Positions 5,885-11,621 of a stretch of DNA of 12,672 nucleotides are shown piece by piece. Position numbers and translations under genes: made by a program. The stretch spans positions 22,686 through 35,357 of the forward strand of contig DAVH01000058.1 of the NCBI GenBank assembly GCA_002508545.1. Reading direction: 5' to 3'. Position 1 is the stretch's first letter, and every line of letters starts with the position of its first letter. The stretch is from Methanomassiliicoccus sp. UBA6. Its GTDB lineage: Archaea > Thermoplasmatota > Thermoplasmata > Methanomassiliicoccales > Methanomassiliicoccaceae. Below the pieces are notes generated by a model that saw only the letters and a program-made list of their open reading frames with translations, did no database searches and had not been told where the DNA came from.

Positions 5885-6742
5885 ATGACGTACCTGCGGG
5901 CGAACGGAGTGGTGCTGAACATTGAGCTGGGAGGCCGCGGGGAGCCCGTGGTTCTCCTGTCCGACATCGGGGAGGACCTGACCTCCTGGGGGTTCCAGGC
6001 CGGAGCGTTCGGAAGCCTCCACTTCCTGGTCCGATTGGACAACCGCGGCTCGGGATGGTCCGACTGCCCGCCCGAAGGCTGCTCCATCGATGATATGGCC
6101 AAGGACGTGCTGCACACCATGGACCTCATCGGCGTGGACAAGGCCCACCTCGTCGGCCTGGGCCTCGGGGGGATGATAGCTCAGCGGATAGCGTGCCAGC
6201 GCCCGGGGAGGGTGGGCGGCCTCGTACTGGCATCGACCTCCTGCAGGCTGACCGATCGGCAGAGCAAGGTCTACGATGACCTGCTCCGCGCGCAAAAGGG
6301 CTCGGAGGCGGCGGCGATAAGCCGCACGGCGGTGCCCTGGCTGCACTCCGCTTGGTTCCTCGAGAACGAGCGGTGGAGGGAATACGTCATCAGGGCGAGG
6401 GGGTCCCGATATTGTCCGCCATACTGGGATGGGCTGTCGGCACAGCTCGCCGCCATGGCGGGGTTCGACTCGAGGGAGAGCCTCGGGAGAATAACCTCTC
6501 CCGCGCTGGTGATCTCCGGCAGCGAGGACCGCCTCACCCCGCCGGGATGCGCGGAGAAGCTCTGCTCCGGCATCAAGGGCGCTCACCGCCACGAGCTGAG
6601 GGCAGGGCACCTGCTCAACGTCGAGCTGCCGAGATCGTTCAACAAGGTGGTCCTGGAGTTCCTTGCCGAGGTCGAAGGGAGCCCCCTTCCCGACCTGGGA
6701 CCAGGCATTCCGATACCAGGTGGCTTCTGCCCGGGACTGTGA
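5885..6742 (+). CDS. Alpha/beta hydrolase-fold protein lacking the nucleophile serine
   Basis: A 285-residue alpha/beta hydrolase-fold protein similar in layout to 3-oxoadipate enol-lactonase and esterase-like members. ATG at 5885 is chosen because GGGAGG ends six bases upstream and the fold starts directly after it; a GTG at 5816 in frame would add 23 unlikely residues. The nucleophile elbow, normally G-x-S-x-G-G, reads GLGLGG at 91-96, so the catalytic Ser is Gly93 (codon GGC at 6161-6163). The usual HG oxyanion motif after beta-3 is Ser26-Asp27 (VVLLSDIGED). The acid (Asp215 in SGSEDRLTPP) and the histidine (His242 in AGHLLNVE) are in place. It is therefore probably not a Ser hydrolase; it may be a pseudoenzyme, a binding protein or an enzyme with another mechanism. 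The gene ends 43 bases from the convergent rhodanese gene. Confidence 0.9.
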   Translation: MTYLRANGVVLNIELGGRGEPVVLLSDIGEDLTSWGFQAGAFGSLHFLVRLDNRGSGWSDCPPEGCSIDDMAKDVLHTMDLIGVDKAHLVGLGLGGMIAQRIACQRPGRVGGLVLASTSCRLTDRQSKVYDDLLRAQKGSEAAAISRTAVPWLHSAWFLENERWREYVIRARGSRYCPPYWDGLSAQLAAMAGFDSRESLGRITSPALVISGSEDRLTPPGCAEKLCSGIKGAHRHELRAGHLLNVELPRSFNKVVLEFLAEVEGSPLPDLGPGIPIPGGFCPGL

Positions 6743-6785
6743 TTCGCCAGGAGCGGACGGTGATGGCAGCCCGAGGAGGGCCGGA

Positions 6786-7655
6786 TCACCGGGGGCTCTT
6801 CCCCATCACCGTCGGGTTGTCCGGGTACGAGGTCCACTCCGTGAAGGCACCCTCGTGCAGCTTCACCCTGGGGTACCCGAGGAGCCACTTGAAGGTGTTG
6901 AACTCGTTCGTCGCCTCCCGGCCCGTGCCGCACGAGCATATCACCAGCTTGTCCTTGGTGGCACCGGCGTTCTCCGCCAGCTCCCGGATCTCCTCGACCG
7001 GCTTCAGCAGGCGGGGGTTGTCCTTGGACATCAGGCTGGCCCACGGCAGGTTCACCGCACCGGGGATGTGCCCTCCTTTCCTCCAAGGTCCCTTGCCCTC
7101 GTAGACCGGCGGGGGCCGGGCGTCCAGCACGATGACGTCATCGCGGTCCTTCGCTTCAACGAAATCCTTGTAGTTTATGTAGTAGTCCCTGACCTCGCCC
7201 GTGAAATCGCCAACGTCCCGTTTGGGGAACTCCTGGGTCAGCGGCCTCCCCTCGGCCTTCCACCTTTCCAGCCCGCCGTTCAGGATGTAGACGTTGTCGT
7301 GACCGTATCTCGTGAGTCCATAAGCCATCATGGTCTGCTCCAGCCCATCGCCGAAGCCCTTCACCGCACCCTTGCCGGTGTAGACCAGCACCGGCGTGTC
7401 GTTCCTGATCCCCGCCCGCTGGTAGTATGGCTCGACAGCCTTTTGGCACATGAACTGGCCGCACAGGCCGCGCTTCACCGCCCTCAGGAACTCCTCGTTG
7501 AGGAACACCGCACCGGGAATGTGCTCAGCAATGTAGTCGTGAATGTTGGGCTGACAGTCGATGATGGACATGTTGTCGTCGAGGTGGTTCTCCAGCCACC
7601 CCGGGGACACCCACTTCACCTTCTCGCTTCCGTTCGGACATGGTCGGTCGTCCAT
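6786..7655 (-). CDS. Two-domain rhodanese-type sulfurtransferase
   Basis: A 289-residue tandem rhodanese, the thiosulfate/3-mercaptopyruvate sulfurtransferase layout, predicted to move sulfane sulfur in the cytosol. The N-terminal domain (about 15-140) keeps the fold (IIDCQP, HIPGAVFLNEE, GGLERWKAEG) but has no cysteine in the active loop position (VYTGKGAVKG at 91-100), as expected for the inactive half. The C-terminal domain (about 160-285) has VLDARPPPVYEG, GHIPGAVNLPW, and the active loop ICSCGTGREAT. The catalytic residue is probably Cys242, with a second Cys at 240. ATG at 7655 is chosen because GGAGGG at 7663-7668 lies seven bases upstream; an in-frame TTG at 7682 would be before this site. 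The gene is divergent from a 4Fe-4S protein, so a link between sulfur transfer and iron-sulfur metabolism is possible but inferred. Confidence 0.92.
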   Translation of the reverse strand: MDDRPCPNGSEKVKWVSPGWLENHLDDNMSIIDCQPNIHDYIAEHIPGAVFLNEEFLRAVKRGLCGQFMCQKAVEPYYQRAGIRNDTPVLVYTGKGAVKGFGDGLEQTMMAYGLTRYGHDNVYILNGGLERWKAEGRPLTQEFPKRDVGDFTGEVRDYYINYKDFVEAKDRDDVIVLDARPPPVYEGKGPWRKGGHIPGAVNLPWASLMSKDNPRLLKPVEEIRELAENAGATKDKLVICSCGTGREATNEFNTFKWLLGYPRVKLHEGAFTEWTSYPDNPTVMGKSPR

Positions 7656-7688
7656 TGTAAGTCCCTCCTTTTTTTCAAGCAAATCAAA

Positions 7689-7712
7689 GACTATAAGATA
7701 CTATTCTAAACA
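7689..7712 (-). promoter_or_regulatory. Probable promoter region of the rhodanese gene
   Basis: On the minus strand the AT-rich stretch contains TTTAGAAT and CTTATAGT, either of which could act as a TATA box, 35-55 bases before the ATG at 7655. The adjoining AGGATAATCCT at 7713-7723 is an 11-base perfect palindrome and might be an operator, though it is short. Confidence 0.3.
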
Positions 7713-7762
7713 AGGATAATCCTGGCTGGCCTGCCCGCATGCGATCCGTGTGGTTACGCGGT

Positions 7763-7771
7763 CTTTATTTG
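7763..7771 (+). promoter_or_regulatory. TATA-like element for the 4Fe-4S protein gene
   Basis: CTTTATTTG is the only AT-rich octamer close to the gene, centred about 36 bases before the ATG at 7803. A transcript start near 7792 gives a leader of roughly ten bases with AGGAT at 7794-7798 as a weak ribosome binding site. Confidence 0.4.
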
Positions 7772-7802
7772 CAGGACGAGGGCATTCCCCTACAGGATAG
7801 TC

Positions 7803-8504
7803 ATGGCGGTCCGCAAGATCATCGAGATTGACGAGGCGTTGTGCAACGGCTGCGGAAGGTGCGTGGAGGCTTGCGCAGAGGGAGCGATCGAGATCCGCGA
7901 GGGGAAGGCAAGGGTGATCAGGGACATGTTCTGCGATGGGTTCGGAGCGTGCCTGGGCGAGTGCCCCCGGGGCGCCCTGCGCATAATCGAGAGGGAGGCT
8001 GAGCCGTTCGATGAGGAGGCCGCCAAGAGGCATGTCGAGGCGAGGAGCGGCCCCAAGGAGGGCGGATGTCCGTCCGCCGTCCCTATGGTCATGAGGCCCA
8101 TGGCCGGTCCCGTCGTCCCGACCGGGGAGGGTTCGGAGCTGACGAACTGGCCGATACAGATGAGGTTGGTCTCGCCCAACGCGCCGTACTTCAAGGACGC
8201 GAGCCTGCTGCTGGCGGGCGACTGCACGGCCTTTGCCTTCGCCGCCATGCACCCCGATTTCATACGCGGCCGCACCACGGTCATCGGGTGCCCCAAGCTC
8301 GACGAGAACGAGGAGTTCATCGACAAGCTCGCGGCGATCCTTTCCGAGAACGAGATCAAGGACATCACCGTGGTCCACATGGAGGTCCCCTGCTGCGGAC
8401 AGATGAAGCGGTTGGTGCACGAGGCGCGGAAGAGATCGGGCAGCTCCGTGCCTGTCGTCAGCTACACCGTCCGGAGGACCGGGGAGCTGGTGAAGGACGC
8501 CTGA
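7803..8504 (+). CDS. 4Fe-4S ferredoxin-domain protein with C-terminal Cys-rich domain
   Basis: A 233-residue cytosolic iron-sulfur protein of a family widespread in anaerobes, function not established. The N-terminal bacterial-type ferredoxin domain has a complete first cluster motif, Cys14-x2-Cys17-x2-Cys20-x3-Cys24. The second reads Cys44-x5-Cys50-x3-Cys54-Pro, with Phe47 where the second Cys normally sits. I recall this as typical of the family, in which the residue is often Leu. The C-terminal part (about 85-225) has further conserved blocks: GGCPSA, NWPIQMRLVSPNAPYFKDA, AGDCTAFAFA, GCPKLDENEEF and MEVPCCGQM. These Cys residues may bind another cluster or metal. The protein probably carries electrons to or from a partner not seen here. 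The rhodanese gene is divergent, and the MDR operon follows after a palindromic site. Confidence 0.93.
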   Translation: MAVRKIIEIDEALCNGCGRCVEACAEGAIEIREGKARVIRDMFCDGFGACLGECPRGALRIIEREAEPFDEEAAKRHVEARSGPKEGGCPSAVPMVMRPMAGPVVPTGEGSELTNWPIQMRLVSPNAPYFKDASLLLAGDCTAFAFAAMHPDFIRGRTTVIGCPKLDENEEFIDKLAAILSENEIKDITVVHMEVPCCGQMKRLVHEARKRSGSSVPVVSYTVRRTGELVKDA

Positions 8505-8523
8505 CCTATCCATCGTCCAGATA

Positions 8524-8546
8524 TAGTTGGATGTATAATCCAACTA
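8524..8546. promoter_or_regulatory. Operator-like palindrome 1 upstream of the MDR/TrpD-like operon
   Basis: TAGTTGGAT and ATCCAACTA are perfect 9-base arms around GTATA. The core TTGGAT-N5-ATCCAA is repeated at 8599-8615. This copy sits 20 bases after the stop of the 4Fe-4S gene and about 20 bases upstream of the TATA-like element of the next operon. It could also form an RNA hairpin followed by a T run and help end the upstream transcript, but the matching second copy favours a protein-binding site. Confidence 0.7.
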
Positions 8547-8556
8547 CGTTTTCCCC

Positions 8557-8573
8557 CGGGAAATCGATAAATA
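8557..8573 (+). promoter_or_regulatory. BRE/TATA-like promoter of the MDR/TrpD-like operon
   Basis: The purine-rich GGGAAATCG followed by ATAAATA (8567-8573) resembles an archaeal BRE plus TATA box. It predicts a transcript start near 8596, at the edge of the second palindrome. Both palindromes flank this element. Confidence 0.55.
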
Positions 8574-8597
8574 GTCTTGTGCTTACTGTCCGACCAC

Positions 8598-8616
8598 ATT
8601 GGATGATACATCCAAT
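8598..8616. promoter_or_regulatory. Operator-like palindrome 2 over the predicted transcript start
   Basis: ATTGGATG and CATCCAAT are perfect 8-base arms around ATA, which also reads as TTGGAT-N5-ATCCAA like the first site. The centres of the two sites are 72 bases apart, close to seven helical turns, so bound dimers would face the same side of the DNA. The position over the expected transcript start suits a repressor. No regulator gene lies in the window. Confidence 0.7.
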
Positions 8617-8630
8617 TGAAGGTCGGTCGA

Positions 8631-9668
8631 GTGCGAGCGGCGGTACTGCGTGGGCCCGGGCAACTGTCAGTGGAGGTTGTGGACGAGCCGAGATGCCCTC
8701 CCGGCGGGGCGATCATCAAGGTCGTAGCTTGCGCGGTGTGCCCGACCGACATCAAGATGGCCAGGAAAGGGCAGCGAGACCTCACCTACCCCCGGGTGCT
8801 GGGCCATGAGGTCGTGGGGACCGTCGAGACCTCGGATTCGGCGGGAGTGGCAGAGGGCGACACCGTCCAGATATGGCCGGGCATCGCCTGCGGAAAGTGC
8901 CCGTCCTGCCTCAAGGGGCACGACAACATGTGCTCCCGCCAGGGGATCATCGGATTCAACCGCGACGGAGGGTTCGCCGAACGGATGGCCGTACCCGCCG
9001 AGATCATCGCCGGCCGAGGGGTAAACCTGGTGCCAGAGGGCCTCGACCCGATCGTCGCCACCCTCACCGAGCCGCTGGCATGCTGCGTTCACGGGCAGAG
9101 GATGGCGTCCGTCGCCCCCGGGGACAAGGTCGCAGTGTTCGGCGCCGGGCCGATGGGCCTGATGCACGCGGCTCTCGCGTCGCGGGCCGGCGCCGCGGTA
9201 ATGGCGATCGAGCCGGACGTGGACCGGCGGAACCTGGCGCTGCGGATGGGCGCCGAGCAGGGCATCGATCCTGCCGAGGAGGATGTCGGCGCCGCGATCG
9301 CTGAATGGACCGGCGGCCGGGGGGCGGACGTGGCCATCCTGGCCACTCCCAAGGTCCGCGCCGACGACGAGCTCCTGAGGGCGATGGCCCCCCGGGGACG
9401 CATATGCCTCTTCTCCGGCCTGCCGAAGGATGACCCCATGTCCACGATGGACCTCAACGTCCTGCACTACCGCGAGCTGTCCCTGGTGGGAGCGTACGGC
9501 TGTACCAGCGGCAGCGACAGGGAGGCGCTCGGCCTCCTGGCGACGGGCGGCATCGATCTCCGTCCGCTCATCTCCCGAAGGATGCCTCTCGGCTCCATCG
9601 AGGAGGCCTTCAGATCGATCGAGGAGCGCGAGTCGCTCAAATGCGTAATCGATGACCTAACAAGGTGA
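8631..9668 (+). CDS. Zinc-dependent MDR-family alcohol/polyol dehydrogenase
   Basis: A 345-residue medium-chain dehydrogenase, probably NAD-dependent and cytosolic. GTG at 8631 is chosen because MRAAVLRGPG is the usual family start and GAAGGT precedes it; an in-frame TTG at 8616 overlaps palindrome 2. Catalytic zinc ligands are Cys37 (CAVCPTD), His59-Glu60 (GHE) and Glu147 (EPLAC). Structural zinc ligands are Cys87, Cys90, Cys93 and Cys101. The Rossmann motif is GAGPMG at 171-176, and Glu194 at the end of beta-2 favours NAD over NADP. It resembles sorbitol/threonine-dehydrogenase-like MDRs; the substrate cannot be read from sequence. The stop overlaps the ribosome binding site of the TrpD-like gene, so the two are coupled and may act in one pathway. 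The double palindrome upstream suggests tight transcriptional control. Confidence 0.93.
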   Translation: MRAAVLRGPGQLSVEVVDEPRCPPGGAIIKVVACAVCPTDIKMARKGQRDLTYPRVLGHEVVGTVETSDSAGVAEGDTVQIWPGIACGKCPSCLKGHDNMCSRQGIIGFNRDGGFAERMAVPAEIIAGRGVNLVPEGLDPIVATLTEPLACCVHGQRMASVAPGDKVAVFGAGPMGLMHAALASRAGAAVMAIEPDVDRRNLALRMGAEQGIDPAEEDVGAAIAEWTGGRGADVAILATPKVRADDELLRAMAPRGRICLFSGLPKDDPMSTMDLNVLHYRELSLVGAYGCTSGSDREALGLLATGGIDLRPLISRRMPLGSIEEAFRSIEERESLKCVIDDLTR

Positions 9669-9673
9669 ATGAT

Positions 9674-10792
9674 ATGGAAGAGAAGCTCAGAGCATTCGGT
9701 GCCGGTGTCAACGACCTTATCGGAGGAAAGAGCCTGTCCAGGGCCCAGGCCAAGGACATGTTCAGGCAGGTGCTGCTCAACGAGCAGCCGGACCTGCAGC
9801 AGGGCGCATTCCTCGCGGCGATCACTGCCAAGGGCGCGACCCCCCAGGAGATCGCGGGAAGCTGGGAGGCGATCTACGAGATCGACACCATCAAGGTCAC
9901 CCCCAACGTCTCCTCGCCACTGGTGGACAACTGCGGCACGGGCATGGACGCCCTGAAGACGTTCAACATCTCCACCGCGGCCTCCATCGTCGCCGCGGCC
10001 GACGGGATCGTGATGGCCAAGCACGGAGCGAGGGCGATCACCTCCCGGTGCGGGACGGTGGACATCGTCGAGGCGCTGGGCGTGGACGTGGAGTGCGACG
10101 TGGCGGTGGTGAAGAAGAGCATCGAGACGGCGGGCATCGGCATGTTCAACGGCATGTCCCCCAAGGTGCACCCCACCGCGCTCGGGAGGATACTCTCCCA
10201 GATCAGGTTCGGCACTATACTCAACATCGCGGCCTCGTTGGCCAATCCGGCGCTGCCCCATTACGGGGTGAGGGGCGTGTACTCGCCGTCCATGATCGCC
10301 CCGACCATGGACACGATGAAGGAGATCGGTTACAAGCAGGCCTTCGTCTTCCACGGCCAGAACTCCTCGGGGACCAAGGGCATGGACGAGATGTCGACCC
10401 TCGGCCCCACGACAGTGATGGAGCTGGACCGCCAAGGGGCGGTGTCCAGCTATACCATCCATCCCCGCGAGATGGGGATGGAGATCGCCAGAGAAGAGGA
10501 CCTGCTGACCTCCGGGGACCGGGAGCTGGAGGCGCTGAGGATCCTCCGACTGCTGCGCGGCGAGGAAAGAGGCCCAAGACAGGACATCGTGTGCCTGAAC
10601 GCCGCCCCCATCCTGTACATGATGGGCAACGCTGACTCGCTGAAGGCGGGCGTGGAGAGGGCCAGATCGATCCTCGACAGCGGCAGGGCGATAAAGAAGC
10701 TCCAGGACTGGATCAGGGCGCAGAGCTCCGACCCGGCCATGGGGGAAGGGAGATTCAACGACCTCATGGCCAGGGCGGACACCCCGGCCTAG
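9674..10792 (+). CDS. TrpD-like phosphoribosyltransferase paralog of unknown substrate
   Basis: A 372-residue protein of the anthranilate phosphoribosyltransferase (glycosyltransferase family 3) fold. ATG at 9674 is chosen because AGGTGA, which contains the stop of the upstream gene, lies five bases before it; GTG at 9665 is an alternative. The PRPP-site segment reads CGTGMDALKTFNIST (87-101) where TrpD has GTGGDG-x2-TFNIST. KHGAR (116-120) replaces KHGNR, and SRCGTVD replaces the usual S-x-GSAD type segment. The metal-binding Asp-Glu pair is kept in GMDEMSTLGPTTVMEL. The region that in true TrpD carries the anthranilate-contacting Arg and GPL-x-NP is shortened and reads SQIRFGTILN then ASLANP. 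No other tryptophan gene is nearby. A phosphoribosyltransferase acting on another aromatic or base is likely, working with the dehydrogenase encoded before it. Confidence 0.88.
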   Translation: MEEKLRAFGAGVNDLIGGKSLSRAQAKDMFRQVLLNEQPDLQQGAFLAAITAKGATPQEIAGSWEAIYEIDTIKVTPNVSSPLVDNCGTGMDALKTFNISTAASIVAAADGIVMAKHGARAITSRCGTVDIVEALGVDVECDVAVVKKSIETAGIGMFNGMSPKVHPTALGRILSQIRFGTILNIAASLANPALPHYGVRGVYSPSMIAPTMDTMKEIGYKQAFVFHGQNSSGTKGMDEMSTLGPTTVMELDRQGAVSSYTIHPREMGMEIAREEDLLTSGDRELEALRILRLLRGEERGPRQDIVCLNAAPILYMMGNADSLKAGVERARSILDSGRAIKKLQDWIRAQSSDPAMGEGRFNDLMARADTPA

Positions 10793-10797
10793 GCCGG
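10784..10797. repeat. 14-base perfect palindrome over the stop codon between convergent genes
   Basis: CCGGCCTAGGCCGG is fully symmetric and centred on the TAG stop of the TrpD-like gene, six bases before the stop of the opposing gene. It could fold as a 5-bp stem with a CTAG loop in either transcript. It may help end both transcripts, but there is no T tract, so the role is uncertain. Confidence 0.5.
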
Positions 10798-10798
10798 C

Positions 10799-11191
10799 TC
10801 AAATGGACTGGGTCTCCTCCCGGTCCTCTTCTTTTTCCCACCAATTATTGCGTCCCTTGTGGTCGTCGATGTCCTCCTCGGAGGTCATCGCCACGGACGC
10901 GCGCTGGGGTTCACCGTCGAACTCCACGACCGGCGCCTTCGCCGCGGCGTGAAGCTTCATGATGAACTCCTTCATGAACTCCAGCTCCTCCATGGTGACC
11001 GAGGGCGGGAACTTCAGGTAGAAAACATGGATCTCGCGGATGGTGTCGAAGAAGTACCGCCTGTCCGCCTTCTCCAACAGCCCCCGGAACCGGGGGCCAT
11101 CCTTGCGCCGCTTGGATAGCGCGATCAGCCGGTCGGCCCATACCGCGTCGGCGTTGATCATTATGGTCTCTACTCCAAGTACCTTCCACAT
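10799..11191 (-). CDS. Hypothetical protein, 130 residues, unrecognised
   Basis: I do not recognise a family. The protein is mostly charged and helical, with no signal peptide or membrane segment, so probably cytosolic. A basic segment (about 25-47, ALSKRRKDGPRFRGLLEK) is followed by a hydrophobic strand-like segment EIHVFYLKFPP (about 53-63) and a Glu/Lys/Met-rich helix. The acidic C-terminus ends with WWEKEEDREE. ATG at 11191 lies 27 bases from the centre of the TATA-like TTTATCTAT, so the mRNA may be leaderless. An ATG ten codons in (11161) has GGAG upstream and better codon use after it, and is a fair alternative. The gene is convergent with the TrpD-like gene, with stops six bases apart. 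Confidence 0.75.
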   Translation of the reverse strand: MWKVLGVETIMINADAVWADRLIALSKRRKDGPRFRGLLEKADRRYFFDTIREIHVFYLKFPPSVTMEELEFMKEFIMKLHAAAKAPVVEFDGEPQRASVAMTSEEDIDDHKGRNNWWEKEEDREETQSI

Positions 11192-11213
11192 GAGCGCCCG
11201 GTAGAAGTTCTCG

Positions 11214-11222
11214 ATAGATAAA
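11214..11222 (-). promoter_or_regulatory. TATA-like element of the 130-residue hypothetical gene
   Basis: On the minus strand TTTATCTAT stands out in GC-rich sequence. Its centre lies 27 bases before the ATG at 11191, so transcription would start at or next to that codon. Confidence 0.5.
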
Positions 11223-11426
11223 TTCTGGGACCATACCCCGTTCAGGCCGGGACGAGGCGACGAACACCGGTGAGCGCCTTAAGGACCTTCCTGGCCTCGT
11301 GGCCCGCCGTCCGACCGGGGAGGGTGGCCGGAGCTCGATGGCAGCGGCTGCCGGCCGAGCGCTCCTCCGCATACTGGTTCGATCATCCTAAAGTGTTAAA
11401 TCAGGTCCGGGCATAGCAGGGGCAGC

Positions 11427-11621
11427 ATGCCTATACACCTCCCGCCGCACAAGCACTGCCTCGGCTGCGACGATCCCATCCCCGAGGACAAGGATTACTG
11501 CTCGGAGGAATGCATGATAACCCACAAGGTCAAGGAGAAGCGGGGAAGCACCCGGATGAAGCTCTTCTACGTCGCCGCCGCGGCCATCCTCGTCCTGCTG
11601 TGGGTCGTCTCGTTCATCTAG
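11427..11621 (+). CDS. DUF2116-like zinc-ribbon mini membrane protein
   Basis: A 64-residue protein with an N-terminal zinc-binding module, Cys11-x2-Cys14 (CLGC) and Cys25-x3-Cys29 (CSEEC). A basic linker (KVKEKRGSTRMK) leads to a single C-terminal membrane helix at about 45-63. This matches the layout of archaeal DUF2116 proteins, whose function is unknown. The helix is at the very C-terminus after a positive segment, so the zinc module should face the cytosol (tail-anchored type). GGGG about five bases before the ATG is a usable ribosome binding site. The last eight bases overlap the end of the convergent dihydropteroate synthase gene. Confidence 0.88.
   Translation: MPIHLPPHKHCLGCDDPIPEDKDYCSEECMITHKVKEKRGSTRMKLFYVAAAAILVLLWVVSFI

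Noticed and set aside
8524..8552. Palindrome 1 as a rho-independent-like terminator for the 4Fe-4S gene
   Set aside because: A stem followed by TTTT is present, but the same core recurs at 8599-8615 at the next promoter, so an operator is the better reading; a dual role is not excluded.
9467..10462. Minus-strand open frame (331 codons) across the MDR and TrpD-like genes
   Set aside because: It crosses the boundary of two well-supported genes and has no recognisable domain.
11375..11388. GGTTCGATC resembling a tRNA T-loop
   Set aside because: The flanking bases do not form a T stem, and no acceptor, D or anticodon arm is found.
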